The notes under the pieces are model-generated. The model ran no database searches, was not told where the DNA came from, and saw nothing but the letters and a program-made list of their open reading frames with translations. Shown piece after piece: positions 1-9,297 of a stretch of DNA of 64,000 nucleotides; within the stretch, counting starts at the first letter, position 1, and every line of letters begins with the position of its first letter. This DNA comes from Ralstonia soli (GTDB taxonomy: Bacteria; Pseudomonadota; Gammaproteobacteria; Burkholderiales; Burkholderiaceae), in contig NZ_JAMXHT010000007.1 of the NCBI RefSeq assembly GCF_023955655.1, positions 248,001-312,000 on the forward strand, written 5' to 3'. The translations under genes and the position numbers were made by a program.

Positions 1-1000
1 TGTAGGCCGGCACCTTGCCGGTCTGCGACATGGCTTCGTAGCGCTTGACGGCATCCTTCATGCGCCCGCGCGAGGCCAGCGCCACCACTTCGTCCGCCAC
101 GATCTCCTGGCGGAATTCCGCGTTCTCGGGCGTGTCGGGCACCTTCTTGAGCAGCGCTTCGATCTCGGCCACGGCCTGGTCGATGATGACGAAGCGCTCG
201 GGACCGTTGATCACCTTCAACTGCTGGCGGCCCCAGCGGATGCGCTGCGCCGCGGCGGCATGGTCGACATGCCACGACTCGGCCTCCGTGAACCAGTCAG
301 GATGCTGGCGCAGGTTCTCCTGGGCCAGCGTGGCCGCGCCCTCGCGCGACTCGCGCATGACTTCATCGTGAAAGGCCTGGCGGTCCGTCGGCAACGGGCC
401 GGTCTGGGCGTTGTCGGGCGCATTGCCGGCGGCATGCGTAGCTGCCGCACTGGCCGCTTCCGGCGACACCTGCAGCGGTTCCAGCGCGCCCGGGCCTTGG
501 GCGCTCGGGCCCGCCGGCGCAGCGGGGGTTTGCATGGCAGGTGCCGCCGCATCCGGCGACGGCACGCCCGGCGGCAGCACCACCGTGGGCGACGTCGGCG
601 CAGGCGGCGCAGCTTCGGCGGCCGGCATCGGCGCGGGCGGCGGTGACGTTGTTGCGGGCGAGGTTGTTGCCGGCGCATCCGCAGTTGGCGCGGGCTGCTG
701 GGCCACCAGCATCGATGCGGCCGGAGACGTCGGCAGATCCTCACCGCCGGCCACCACCACCGTGGTGGATGCAAAAGTGGCCGGGCCCTTGGCGGCGGCG
801 TCGGTCAGTTGCGAGTCGATCAGGCGGCGCGTGGCCGCGTTGGAAACATCATCGGCAGCGTGTGCGAACACGGGCGCCGAGCCGACCACCACAACGGTGG
901 CCGCGGCGATTGCGCAGCGGCGGGGGTGCCATACTGCGGCCGTGCCGGTGCGCTCGGCCGGCATCGAGGAAATGGGCTCGTGGGTTGTCATTGTTGTCAT
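1..1000 (-). CDS. PgaA-like poly-N-acetylglucosamine export porin, N-terminal part (runs off window)
   Basis: This open frame has no stop before base 1, so only about 333 N-terminal residues are visible. It starts with a long n-region and a hydrophobic stretch ending near VFAHA, consistent with a Sec signal peptide. A proline- and alanine-rich low-complexity linker of about 90 residues follows. After it comes a helical, TPR-like region containing RQHPDWFTEAE, AQRIRWGRQQ, ERFVIIDQAVAEIEALL and GRMKDAVKRYEAM. That pattern resembles the periplasmic TPR domain of PgaA/HmsH proteins, which guide poly-beta-1,6-GlcNAc to an outer-membrane barrel. The barrel would lie outside the window, so the identification rests on the TPR part only. 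The start is uncertain: the ATG at 1000 has no strong ribosome binding site and in-frame ATGs exist at 991 and 964. Confidence 0.55.
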   Translation of the reverse strand, partial: MTTMTTHEPISSMPAERTGTAAVWHPRRCAIAAATVVVVGSAPVFAHAADDVSNAATRRLIDSQLTDAAAKGPATFASTTVVVAGGEDLPTSPAASMLVAQQPAPTADAPATTSPATTSPPPAPMPAAEAAPPAPTSPTVVLPPGVPSPDAAAPAMQTPAAPAGPSAQGPGALEPLQVSPEAASAAATHAAGNAPDNAQTGPLPTDRQAFHDEVMRESREGAATLAQENLRQHPDWFTEAESWHVDHAAAAQRIRWGRQQLKVINGPERFVIIDQAVAEIEALLKKVPDTPENAEFRQEIVADEVVALASRGRMKDAVKRYEAMSQTGKVPAY

Positions 1001-1064
1001 GTCCAGTGAGCGGAGCGCGCACGTGCGCGGCATCCGCAGTGCATGAAGAGCTGCCCGGGCAGAG

Positions 1065-2033
1065 TCAGCCCAGGCGCGCCGTACCGTTGGCGGTGCGCAC
1101 GGGGGCACGCATCGACTTGGCAGGCGTCACGCCGCCGGTCACGCCCCCAAATGCGCGTGTCATGGCCGCCCAGCGCGATTCAGCGCCCGCTTCGGCACCC
1201 GGATCGGGCGCTCCCGGCTGGGGGGATGAGGAGACCATCACTGCATCCTGCGCGGGCCGGCCGGCCTGAAGCGCGTACGGCGCCGATACAGTTGCAGGTG
1301 CAGTGGTTTGCACGAACGCGTCATCCGCCTCTGCAGACACCTGGACCGATGTCTGCGAAGACGGCACAGCCGTGCCTTGCAGTTCAAGCGGAATGCCCAG
1401 GCGCATGGCGGCGTACACCGCCTCGCTCTTGTTGCGCACGCTCAGGCGCCGGTACAGCGTGCACGCGTGCGTCTTGACGGTGGCTTCGGAAATACCCAGC
1501 AGACGCCCGACGCCCTTGACCGAGTGCCCGCGCGAGAGCAACACGAGCACTTCGTATTGCCGCAGCGACACATTGAGCCGCTGTGCCGCTTCCGATGCAT
1601 CGAGCGTGAGCATCGGCATGGCAGTGTTGGCCGCACGCGGCATCACCGCCGGATAAGACTGGCCGCCGGCCAGCACCAGCCGCAACGTGGCCAGCAGCAC
1701 CTCGGGGGACTGGGATTTGGCAACGTAAGCGTCCACGCCGCACGTCATGGCGACATGGGCCTCTTCGGCAGACACGCTGGCCGCGAGCACTACCACGCGA
1801 CTGGCTTCGCTGCGGGCAATGGCCTCGCGCAACTGGGCGACGTCGACCGGGGCACTCGCCTCGTCCAGACCGACGACAAGCAGATCGGCGCGCTCATCGC
1901 AAACATGCAGTTCGCCCGGCTCATCAGCCGGCAGTACCGGGGCGACGACCTCCAGGCCGAGGGTGGGATGCGCGAGCAATTGCGCAAGTCCGGCTCGCAG
2001 CAACGGATGATTCTCCAGCAGGACTGCTTTCAT
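1065..2033 (-). CDS. LuxR-family response regulator with degenerate receiver and long C-terminal tail
   Basis: The 322-residue protein has a receiver-like domain (about 1-125), a LuxR/FixJ-type helix-turn-helix (about 153-215, core ISEATVKTHACTLYRRL) and a tail of about 107 residues rich in Ala, Pro, Ser and Gly. The receiver is unusual. The acidic pair that binds Mg is E7-N8 (LLENHP) where DDHP is usual, although D57 and K106 sit where the phospho-acceptor and the conserved lysine belong. It may therefore work without phosphorylation. The ATG at 2033 was chosen because GAGGA lies 5 bases upstream. It sits 64 bp upstream of the PgaA-like gene on the same strand, so it may control exopolysaccharide export; that is inference. 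Confidence 0.85.
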   Translation of the reverse strand: MKAVLLENHPLLRAGLAQLLAHPTLGLEVVAPVLPADEPGELHVCDERADLLVVGLDEASAPVDVAQLREAIARSEASRVVVLAASVSAEEAHVAMTCGVDAYVAKSQSPEVLLATLRLVLAGGQSYPAVMPRAANTAMPMLTLDASEAAQRLNVSLRQYEVLVLLSRGHSVKGVGRLLGISEATVKTHACTLYRRLSVRNKSEAVYAAMRLGIPLELQGTAVPSSQTSVQVSAEADDAFVQTTAPATVSAPYALQAGRPAQDAVMVSSSPQPGAPDPGAEAGAESRWAAMTRAFGGVTGGVTPAKSMRAPVRTANGTARLG

Positions 2034-2602
2034 GGTTTCCTCGTTTTCTTGTGAAGCGATTCCGGTCAAACGCGCGCAGGCCTGCCGCAGCGAGCGAACA
2101 CGCGCATGACCGTCGAAACCCCGGGACCGTCCGAGAGAAGCGCCCTGCCACCGGCCATACGCCGGCTGTGGAGAAGCGAAGTGCGAATGCCGTGGAGACC
2201 GCGCGGGCCCCGGATTCGCTTATGGGTAGAACGTGTTCTGCATGTGGCGGAAACGCCCTGCACACGCAGAGTGACCGCAGGACATTGAGCAAACATCGGG
2301 CCAGGGCCGTGCAGCGCAACATCTGCTTACATTTCCGGCACAAAAAGCGCAGCGTGAGGGACGGCCGAGAGCCGCGCTGGCAAAGGATCGCCGGGCAGCT
2401 AAACGATATGCTGCACCGCCGCGTAAACGACGATTCCCTGTAACGACCCGGTTACGAATGCATGACAAGTGACGCGGGCGTGATCCTGCGGCCGGATGTC
2501 GTCTGAACGTTTTTACAACCTGTTTTAAAACTTACCGAGGGAGCGAAGCAGGCGCCACATACGATGCGATGTGAACGCGGGTCAGAGGGCCGATGCGCCC
2601 CT
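2034..2602. other. Intergenic region without a convincing gene
   Basis: About 570 bases separate the response regulator start from the next small gene. Open frames on both strands have arginine- and proline-rich translations typical of shadow frames in high-GC DNA. The stretch near 2505-2535 is AT-rich for this window and contains the perfect palindrome GTTTTAAAAC (2522-2531). It probably holds the promoter region of the response regulator, but I cannot place a promoter. Confidence 0.4.
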
Positions 2603-2896
2603 TCAGGGCTTGTTGCGCATGGCAAAGAGGAACAGGCTGTCGATCGCGCCCACCATGAAGATGAGGGCAGCTGCGGTATGCAGTATCCACGCGCCATCGG
2701 CAAACGGCAGTTGGATCGACGTATGCGGAATGGCCGCCACCAGGCAGGCCGCCACCGAGGTGCGCACCACGGGCACCCACCACGTCCGCTTTGCAGGCGG
2801 CGGATCGTCGCGATGACGCGGGGCCGGGTCGGTGGAGGCGCGGCGATCGTCGGGCGTCGGGCAAGGCATGCGGCGTGGATGAGATGTGATGGCCAT
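2603..2896 (-). CDS. Small two-helix membrane protein, unknown function
   Basis: The 97-residue product begins with a polar, proline-rich segment (about 1-40). Two hydrophobic segments follow, one around VVRTSVAACLVAAIP and one around ILHTAAALIFMVGAIDSLF, and the protein ends with a short charged tail. This fits an inner-membrane protein with two helices. I do not recognise the family. No good ribosome binding site precedes the ATG at 2896, and an in-frame ATG 27 bases downstream could be used instead. It is followed after 82 bp by tdh on the opposite side, both on the minus strand. Coding status is supported mainly by the clear membrane topology. Confidence 0.5.
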   Translation of the reverse strand: MAITSHPRRMPCPTPDDRRASTDPAPRHRDDPPPAKRTWWVPVVRTSVAACLVAAIPHTSIQLPFADGAWILHTAAALIFMVGAIDSLFLFAMRNKP

Positions 2897-2978
2897 GCTG
2901 CATTGTTGAACACAACCGATCGAAGCGAAACAGAAAACACACTGGGGGAACGCCCGCATTTCCCCCAACAGACATTGC

Positions 2979-3980
2979 CTAGGCTTTCTGGGTGGTGTCC
3001 GCCTCACCTGGGGTCGCCAGATGGGCCAGGTTCTTCAGCATATCGGCGGTGATCTCGGCCAGGCCGAATTCAGGTTGCCAGCCCCAGTCGTGCCGGGCCC
3101 GGGTGTCGTCAATGGAGTTGGGCCAGCTGGCGGCAATCGCCTGGCGGAAGTCCGGCGCGTAGGCCACATCGAATGACGGACGGTGCCGCCGGATTTCCCC
3201 CGCCAGTTGCTCGGGCGTAAAGCTCACCCCCGCGAGGTTATAGCTGCCGCGTTCGGTAATGCACTCGGCCGGGGCCTCCATCAGCTCGATGGTCGCGCGC
3301 ACGGCATCGGGCATGTACATCATGGGCAAGGCCTCGTCATGCTCCAGAAAGCATGTGTAGCGCTCGCCCTTCACCGCCGAATGGAAGATGTCGATGGCGT
3401 AGTCCGTCGTGCCGCCGCCGGGCGCGGTCTTGTATGAGATCAGCCCCGGATAGCGCAGGCTGCGTACGTCGATGCCGTGGTGTTCGAAATACCAACGGCA
3501 CCAACCCTCGCCCGCGAGCTTGGAAATGCCGTACACGGTCTTGGGCTCCATGATCGTGCTCTGGGGCGTGTTGTCTGCAGGCGTGGTGGGGCCAAAGGCT
3601 GCAATCGAACTCGGCCAGAAGATGCGTTCGAGCTGGTGGTTGCGGGCAGCTTCCAGCACGTTCAGCAGGCCGTTCATATTGAGCTGCCACGCCCATGTGG
3701 GCGACTGCTCCGCCGCTGCCGACAGCGCCGCCGCCAGGTGATAGATCTGCGTGATGCCGTGGCGCTCGATGATCTCGCGCAACTGGCCACGGTCCGTCAC
3801 GTCGAGCGTCTCGTGGCGGATCTGCGGGTGACGTCCCTTGGGGACCATGTCGCTGGTCACCACGTTGTTGTTGCCGTAGCGCTCGGCCAGTGCGGCGGCC
3901 AGTTCGGTGCCCAGCTGTCCGTTGGCGCCGATGATGAGGATGCGCGGCGCCGTGCCGGTGGTTCCAGTGCCGGTGCTCAT
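2979..3980 (-). CDS. tdh: L-threonine 3-dehydrogenase, short-chain (NDP-sugar epimerase-like) type
   Basis: The 333-residue protein oxidises L-threonine to 2-amino-3-ketobutyrate with NAD. It belongs to the extended SDR family, not to the zinc-dependent type of E. coli. The Rossmann glycine motif GANGQLG is at 18-24, the catalytic YGISK at 150-154 and the Ser of WPSSI at about 124-125. Such enzymes are known from Cupriavidus necator and other bacteria. The ATG shares one base with the kbl stop (TGATG, 3978-3982), so translation is probably coupled. The unstable product passes directly to the kbl enzyme, which cleaves it to glycine and acetyl-CoA. Confidence 0.93.
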   Translation of the reverse strand: MSTGTGTTGTAPRILIIGANGQLGTELAAALAERYGNNNVVTSDMVPKGRHPQIRHETLDVTDRGQLREIIERHGITQIYHLAAALSAAAEQSPTWAWQLNMNGLLNVLEAARNHQLERIFWPSSIAAFGPTTPADNTPQSTIMEPKTVYGISKLAGEGWCRWYFEHHGIDVRSLRYPGLISYKTAPGGGTTDYAIDIFHSAVKGERYTCFLEHDEALPMMYMPDAVRATIELMEAPAECITERGSYNLAGVSFTPEQLAGEIRRHRPSFDVAYAPDFRQAIAASWPNSIDDTRARHDWGWQPEFGLAEITADMLKNLAHLATPGEADTTQKA

Positions 3981-5197
3981 CAGATGATCCCCAGTTCCTT
4001 GCCTGCTGTTTCGAACGCCTTGAGCGCCGCGTCGAGCTGCTCGCGCTCATGCACCGCGCTGATCTGCACGCGGATGCGCGCCTGCCCCTTCGGCACCACC
4101 GGGTAGAAGAAGCCGATCACATAGACACCGAGTTCCAGCAGGCGCTTGGACAAGGCCTGCGCCTTCTGCGCGTCATACACCATGATCGGCACGATCGGGT
4201 GGTCGCCCGGCTTGATGTCGAAACCCAGCTCGACGATCTTGTGGCGGAAGTACAGCGCGCTGGCTTCCAGCTTGTCACGCAGGGCGGTATCGGCTTCCAG
4301 CAAGTCGAGCACCTTGATGCTGGCCCCGACGATGGACGGCGCCACCGTGTTGGAGAACAGGTACGGCCGCGAGCGCTGGCGCAGCAGCGCCACCACTTCC
4401 TTGCGCGCGCTGGTGAAGCCGCCCGATGCGCCGCCCAGGCCCTTGCCCAGCGTGCCGGTGATGATGTCGATCTTGCCGAACACGCCGCGGTGCTCGTGCG
4501 AGCCGCGCCCGCGCTTGCCCATGAAACCCGTGGCATGGCACTCGTCAATGCCGAGCAGCGCACCGAATTCGTCGCAGATGGCGCGGATCTCATCAAGCCG
4601 CGCAATCGTCCCGTCCATCGAGAACACACCGTCGGTAAACACAAGCTTGAAGCGCGCGCCCGCGGCATCGGCCGCCTTCAATTGCACGCGCAAGTCGTCC
4701 AGATCATTGTGCTTGTAGCGATAGCGCTGCGCCTTGCTCAGGCGGATGCCGTCGATGATGGATGCGTGGTTCAGTTCGTCGCTAATGACGGCGTCTTCTG
4801 CGCCGAGCAAGGTTTCGAACAGGCCGCCGTTGGCATCAAATGCCGAGCCGTAGAGGATGGTGTCTTCCGTACCGAGAAACTTGGCCAGACGTGCTTCCAG
4901 CGTCTTGTGCAGATCCTGCGTGCCGCAGATGAAGCGCACCGAGCTCAGGCCAAAGCCATGCGTGTCGAGCGCCTCATGCGCTGCCTTGAGCACCTCGGGG
5001 TGCGACGACAAACCCAGGTAATTGTTGGCGCAAAGGTTGATGACCTCCTTGCCATCGTCTGTGCGGATCACGCTGCCCTGCGGCGAGGTGATGATGCGCT
5101 CGGTCTTGTAGAGACCAGCCTCCTCGATCGCTTCCAGCTCGCGGCGGATGTTCGCGTAGAAGGCGTCGGTTGACGCATTGGCTGTCGTTGTCCCCAT
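3980..5197 (-). CDS. kbl: 2-amino-3-ketobutyrate CoA ligase (glycine C-acetyltransferase)
   Basis: This 405-residue PLP enzyme of the alpha-oxoamine synthase family splits 2-amino-3-ketobutyrate with CoA into glycine and acetyl-CoA. The PLP lysine is K252 in [10 protein letters not shown], the cofactor aspartate is in IDECHATG (D218) and the N-terminal [10 protein letters not shown] is typical of the family. Length matches the usual 395-400. The start at 5197 has AGGAG 8 bases upstream. It is first in a two-gene operon with tdh. The upstream region shared with the divergent XRE-cupin regulator carries stacked inverted repeats, so local control by that regulator is likely. Confidence 0.96.
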   Translation of the reverse strand: MGTTTANASTDAFYANIRRELEAIEEAGLYKTERIITSPQGSVIRTDDGKEVINLCANNYLGLSSHPEVLKAAHEALDTHGFGLSSVRFICGTQDLHKTLEARLAKFLGTEDTILYGSAFDANGGLFETLLGAEDAVISDELNHASIIDGIRLSKAQRYRYKHNDLDDLRVQLKAADAAGARFKLVFTDGVFSMDGTIARLDEIRAICDEFGALLGIDECHATGFMGKRGRGSHEHRGVFGKIDIITGTLGKGLGGASGGFTSARKEVVALLRQRSRPYLFSNTVAPSIVGASIKVLDLLEADTALRDKLEASALYFRHKIVELGFDIKPGDHPIVPIMVYDAQKAQALSKRLLELGVYVIGFFYPVVPKGQARIRVQISAVHEREQLDAALKAFETAGKELGII

Positions 5198-5223
5198 GGT
5201 GCTGCTCCTGTAGACTGCGTTGA

Positions 5224-5254
5224 TCGATAAATCGAACAAGTTCGATATATCGAA
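5224..5254. promoter_or_regulatory. Stacked inverted repeats between kbl and the XRE-cupin regulator
   Basis: Three overlapping dyads are built from the half-site TCGAT/ATCGA. They are TCGAT-AA-ATCGA (5224-5235), ATCGAAC-AA-GTTCGAT (5231-5246, perfect arms) and the perfect 14-bp palindrome TTCGATATATCGAA (5241-5254). The stretch is strikingly AT-rich against its surroundings. It lies 27-57 bp upstream of kbl and 31-61 bp upstream of the regulator, where a repressor could control both promoters. That the XRE-cupin protein binds here is inference from position. Confidence 0.65.
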
Positions 5255-5284
5255 TAATTCGTTCAATTTACAAGATACCAACCG

Positions 5285-5893
5285 ATGGCACAAGCCCCCG
5301 CCACCCGTCCGTTCGACGACGGCCTCGCCGACGGCCCGCCGGCCGTTGGTGCCAAGCTGCAGACGCTGCGCCAGACGCGCAAGCTCTCACTCGATGAGCT
5401 GTCGCGCCGCGCGGGCGTATCCAAGTCGATGCTCTCGCAGGTGGAGCGCAACCTCGCCAATCCGACCGTCGCCGTGCTGTGGCGTCTGGCCACGGCGCTG
5501 GGCGTGGGGCTGGCGGATTTCCTCTCGCCCGAAAGCGCGGCCGATGCGGCGCCCACGGTGACGGTCATCCCCGCTCACTCCATCCCAGTCATCAAAAGCC
5601 CGGATGGCAAGTGCGAATTGAAGATTCTTGGCCCCGTAGAGCTGGCGGCGCGGTTTGAGTGGTATGAGCTGGCGATTCAGCCGGGCGGCGTGCTGGCGTC
5701 CGAGCCGCATGAAGCGGGGACGAAGGAGCACCTATCAGTGCTGAGCGGCACGGTGACGGTGCAGTCCGGCCCGAGTGAGAAGAAAGTGCGGCACGGGGAA
5801 TCGGCGCGCTACCCAGGTGATGTACAGCACGCGATTTCGAATACCGGCAAGACGGTGGCGACGGCGTTGCTGGTGGTCGAATACGCGCAGTAA
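5285..5893 (+). CDS. XRE-family regulator with C-terminal cupin domain
   Basis: The 202-residue protein has an XRE helix-turn-helix (about 22-76, core [20 protein letters not shown]) and a cupin sensor domain (about 120-200, with [20 protein letters not shown] and a glycine-rich turn near [10 protein letters not shown]). This HTH-cupin layout is common in regulators of amino acid and polyamine metabolism, where the cupin binds a small ligand. It is divergent from kbl-tdh with an 87-bp gap full of inverted repeats, so it is the likely local regulator of threonine degradation. The ATG at 5285 lacks a strong ribosome binding site. The effector is not evident. Confidence 0.88.
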   Translation: MAQAPATRPFDDGLADGPPAVGAKLQTLRQTRKLSLDELSRRAGVSKSMLSQVERNLANPTVAVLWRLATALGVGLADFLSPESAADAAPTVTVIPAHSIPVIKSPDGKCELKILGPVELAARFEWYELAIQPGGVLASEPHEAGTKEHLSVLSGTVTVQSGPSEKKVRHGESARYPGDVQHAISNTGKTVATALLVVEYAQ

Positions 5894-5921
5894 TGGCTGC
5901 GCGGCGAAGGGGCTAGGCTGC

Positions 5922-7277
5922 CTAGGCCGCTTGCAACTGTGGCGCCCGCAACACTCTGGGCAGTAGCACCCCGAGCATCAACCCACGCAGCGCCATGAAA
6001 CCCAGCATGGCCAGCCACAGCCCATGGTTGCCCCACAGCGGCTGCAGCGTGACCGACAAGCCCCAAAACGCCGCAGCCGCCACAGCCATCGTCACCAGCA
6101 GTTCACGCGTGCGCGTGGCGCCGATGAACACGCCGTCAAACTGAAAGCCCCACACCGATACGACCGGCAGCAGCGCGGCCCACACCAGGTAATGGCGCGC
6201 GGCTTCGCGCACGGCGGGCTGATCGGTCAGCACGCCAATGATGGCGGCACCCGCCAGCGCATATACCGCCGCAAACAGCCCCGCCCCGAGCACCGACCAG
6301 AACGTCGACACGCGGATCGCCATGCGCAGCGCAGTACGATCCCGCGCACCCAGTGCCGCGCCCACCAGCGCTTCGGCCGCGTGTGCGAAGCCGTCCAGCC
6401 CATAGGCCATGAAGGTCAGGAAGTTGAGCAGCAGCGCGTTGGCGGCCAGCACCACGTCGCCCTGCTTGGCACCTGCATGGGCAAACCAGCCGAAGGCGGC
6501 CAGCAGGCAGAGCGTGCGCAGGAAGATGTCGGTGTTCAGGCCCATCAGGCGGCGCCAGGCATCCCGCGCGAGCAGCTCGGCGCGCGTGAGCGGCGGCAAA
6601 CCCACCGGCCGTTGCAGCCACAGCAAGAGCATGCCGAGTGCGAAGCCGGCGATGTCCGCCAGCGCCGTCGCCCCGCCAATACCTCCCACGCCAAGGCCTG
6701 CGCCGAGCACCAGGCCCAGCACCGCCGCCATGTTCACCGTGTTGATGAACACCTGAAGCAGCAATGCGCGCCGTACCTGCTGGCGCCCGAGCAGTGTGCC
6801 AAGCACCACGTAGTTGGCCAGTGCAAACGGTGCCGACCAGATCCGCGCATGGCAATACACCTCGGCCATGCGCGTGACGGAGTCGCTCGCCCCCAGCAGC
6901 ATCAGCGTGAGGCGGATGGCCGGCCCCTGCAGCACCAGTAGCGCCGCCCCGATGGCCAACGCCAGCAAGAGCGCGCGCACCACGCTCGCTCGCAGCGCTT
7001 GCGTATCGCCCGCCCCATGCGCCTGCGACACCAGCCCCGTGGTGCCCATGCGCAAGAAGCCGAATCCCCAGAACACGAAGTTGAAGAACACGCCGCCCAG
7101 CGCCACGCCGCCGATGTATTCCGGCCCCGGCAAATGCCCCGCCACGGCCGTATCGACCGCCGACAGGATCGGCTGCGTCAGATTGGCCAGGACGATGGGA
7201 AACGCCAGCGTCAGCACGCGCCGGTGCCACTGCGCAGGTGATGCAGGTGCAACCGATGTGACGGAAGAGGACTCCAT
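5922..7277 (-). CDS. MATE-family efflux transporter (DinF-like)
   Basis: The 451-residue protein is hydrophobic throughout with about 12 helices. N-terminal motifs include QPILSAVDTAVAGHL and GGVFFNFVFWGFGFLRMGT, typical of the DinF branch of MATE antiporters, which export drugs or metabolites using H+ or Na+ gradients. It acts in the inner membrane. The ATG at 7277 is preferred over an upstream TTG because the family usually starts near it, though its ribosome binding site is weak. It converges on the XRE-cupin gene with 28 bp between stops. The substrate cannot be read from sequence. Confidence 0.9.
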   Translation of the reverse strand: MESSSVTSVAPASPAQWHRRVLTLAFPIVLANLTQPILSAVDTAVAGHLPGPEYIGGVALGGVFFNFVFWGFGFLRMGTTGLVSQAHGAGDTQALRASVVRALLLALAIGAALLVLQGPAIRLTLMLLGASDSVTRMAEVYCHARIWSAPFALANYVVLGTLLGRQQVRRALLLQVFINTVNMAAVLGLVLGAGLGVGGIGGATALADIAGFALGMLLLWLQRPVGLPPLTRAELLARDAWRRLMGLNTDIFLRTLCLLAAFGWFAHAGAKQGDVVLAANALLLNFLTFMAYGLDGFAHAAEALVGAALGARDRTALRMAIRVSTFWSVLGAGLFAAVYALAGAAIIGVLTDQPAVREAARHYLVWAALLPVVSVWGFQFDGVFIGATRTRELLVTMAVAAAAFWGLSVTLQPLWGNHGLWLAMLGFMALRGLMLGVLLPRVLRAPQLQAA

Positions 7278-7637
7278 GCCGATAAAAAACTGCGATGAAC
7301 GGTGAAAAAGGCGGTGCAACCGCCAGCGATTTCGCTATCATTGCGCCCCATTGCGAGCTCCGGCATCGGGCGGCAAGTGCGGCACCCCGCACAACGTCGC
7401 CGGTGACTATACGCGAATCCCCCCGGAGGGCAGCCATCGCGCTCTGCCCCTCCATCGCGGCCGGACTGGTTCGGATGACGCTGCGCGTCAACCCGTGCAC
7501 GCATGTCCCGCTCGGTGACACCCACCGCGCAGGACGGTGGGCGATGCCCAAACCGCATCGCCTCGGTAGAACTAAGCGGAATCGTCACTAGACCGCGATG
7601 CCCCGTCGAGCCCCGACTCGCCGGGCGGAGACTCCCT
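7278..7637 (+). promoter_or_regulatory. Leader region of APC permease with two tandem hairpins
   Basis: The 360 bases between the MATE start and the permease start hold no convincing gene. Near the 3' end are two adjoining perfect stem-loops. CCCACCG pairs with CGGTGGG around a 7-base loop (7521-7541), and GCGATG pairs with CATCGC around a 9-base loop (7541-7561). They lie 77-117 bp before the permease start. There is no T-run, so they are not a simple terminator. The layout could be a structured 5' leader, but I could not match it to a known riboswitch. Confidence 0.35.
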
Positions 7638-9272
7638 TTGGAAAAAAACGTACAACGCAACCTCGGCGCCTGGGCACTGATGCTGACCGGGCTAGGCTCG
7701 ATCATTGGGTCGGGCTGGCTGTTCGGCGCCGGCCATGCGGCACAGGTGGCAGGCCCCGCTGCCATCTTTACCTGGATCATCGGTGCCGTCGTCATCCTGG
7801 CGATTGCCCTGACGTATGCCGAACTGGGCGCGATGTTCCCCGAATCGGGCGGCATGGTGCGCTATGCGCGCTACTCGCACGGCTCGCTGGTGGGCTTTGT
7901 GGCGGCCTGGGCCAACTGGATCGCCATCGTCACCGTCATCCCCATCGAGGCGGAGGCATCCATCCAGTACATGAGCAGCTGGCCTTGGCCGTGGGCGCAG
8001 TCGCTGTTCCAGCACGGTGAGCTCACGGCGCCTGGACTGGTGCTCTCCGCCGTGCTGGTCGTCGTGTACTTCCTGCTGAACTACTGGGGCGTGAAGGTGT
8101 TTGCCAAGGCGAACAACGCCATCACCGTCTTCAAGTTCATCATTCCGGCCGCCACGGCGGTGGCCCTGGTTGCGGCGGGTTTCCACCCGGGCAACTTCGG
8201 CACCAGCACCGGCGGCCAGGGCTTTGCGCCCTACGGCTGGTCTGCGGTGCTGACCGCCATTGCCACCAGCGGCATCGTGTTCGCCTTCAACGGTTTCCAG
8301 AGCCCGATCAACCTGGCGGGCGAGGCACGCAACCCGGGCCGCAACGTGCCGATCGCGGTGATCGGCTCGATCCTGCTGGCGGCGGTGATCTACGTGGCGC
8401 TGCAGGTGGCGTTTCTGGGCGCGGTTCCGCCGGAGTCGCTCGCGCGCGGCTGGCACGGCATCGACTTCCATTCGCCGTTTGCCCAGCTGGCGATTGCGCT
8501 GAACCTGAACTGGTTGGCCATCGTCCTGTACATCGACGCGTTCGTCAGCCCCTCGGGCACCGGCAGCACGTACATGGCCACCACCACGCGCATGATCTAC
8601 GCGATGGAGCGCAACAACACCCTGCCGGCCATCTTCGGCCGCGTGCATCCGGTGTTTGGCGTGGCGCGTCCGGCCATGTGGTTCAACCTGGGCGTGTCGT
8701 TCATCTTCCTGTTCTTCTTCCGCGGCTGGGGCGCACTGGCGGCCGTCATCTCGGTGGCGACGGTCATCTCGTACCTGACGGGGCCGATCAGCGTGATGTC
8801 GCTGCGCCGCACGTCGCCGGGGCTGCATCGTCCGCTGCGCCTGGCGGGCCTGTCGCTTATCGCGCCGTTTGCGTTCGTGTGCGCATCGCTGATCCTGTAC
8901 TGGGCCAAGTGGCCGCTCACAGGCGAGATCATCGTGCTGATGCTGGTGGCCCTGCCCGTGTACTTCTACTACCAGGCCAAGGCCGGCTGGCCCGACTTCA
9001 AGACCGAACTCAAGGGCGCCTGGTGGATGATCGCCTACCTGCCGACCATCGCCGCGCTGTCGTACTGCGGCAGCACGGAGTTCGGCGGCCACGGGTTCAT
9101 CCCCTACGGCTGGGACATGGGCATCGTGGCGGTCATCTCGCTGGTCTTCTACCACTGGGGCGTGGCCAGCGGCTGGCATACGCGCTATCTGGAAGAGGTG
9201 GACAGCGTGCATGAAGAGGCTGCACCGCAACGCGGCCAGCGCGTGCCGCGCGGTGTTCCCCAAGGCACCTGA
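7638..9272 (+). CDS. APC-family amino acid permease
   Basis: The 544-residue membrane protein has about 12 helices. The first contains LTGLGSIIGSGWLFG, the substrate-site glycine motif of the amino acid-polyamine-cation superfamily. Further family signals are YAELGAMFPESGGMVRYA and a conserved helix around GIVFAFNGFQSPINLAGEA. It imports amino acids or related amines across the inner membrane; the substrate is unknown. The start is taken as TTG at 7638 because GGCGGAG lies just upstream and homologous sequence begins there. Upstream in-frame codons give a low-quality arginine- and proline-rich extension. A strong terminator follows. Confidence 0.88.
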   Translation: MEKNVQRNLGAWALMLTGLGSIIGSGWLFGAGHAAQVAGPAAIFTWIIGAVVILAIALTYAELGAMFPESGGMVRYARYSHGSLVGFVAAWANWIAIVTVIPIEAEASIQYMSSWPWPWAQSLFQHGELTAPGLVLSAVLVVVYFLLNYWGVKVFAKANNAITVFKFIIPAATAVALVAAGFHPGNFGTSTGGQGFAPYGWSAVLTAIATSGIVFAFNGFQSPINLAGEARNPGRNVPIAVIGSILLAAVIYVALQVAFLGAVPPESLARGWHGIDFHSPFAQLAIALNLNWLAIVLYIDAFVSPSGTGSTYMATTTRMIYAMERNNTLPAIFGRVHPVFGVARPAMWFNLGVSFIFLFFFRGWGALAAVISVATVISYLTGPISVMSLRRTSPGLHRPLRLAGLSLIAPFAFVCASLILYWAKWPLTGEIIVLMLVALPVYFYYQAKAGWPDFKTELKGAWWMIAYLPTIAALSYCGSTEFGGHGFIPYGWDMGIVAVISLVFYHWGVASGWHTRYLEEVDSVHEEAAPQRGQRVPRGVPQGT

Positions 9273-9297
9273 GCCCCACGCCCACGCTGCATAAAGA

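Noticed and set aside
2051..2443. 130-codon plus-strand frame upstream of the response regulator
   Set aside because: The translation is rich in Arg, His and Ala with no fold signals and overlaps the likely promoter region. It looks like a chance frame in GC-rich DNA.
7521..7561. Guanidine, SAH or glycine riboswitch before the APC permease
   Set aside because: I compared the conserved core sequences I know for these classes and found none. Only generic hairpins remain.
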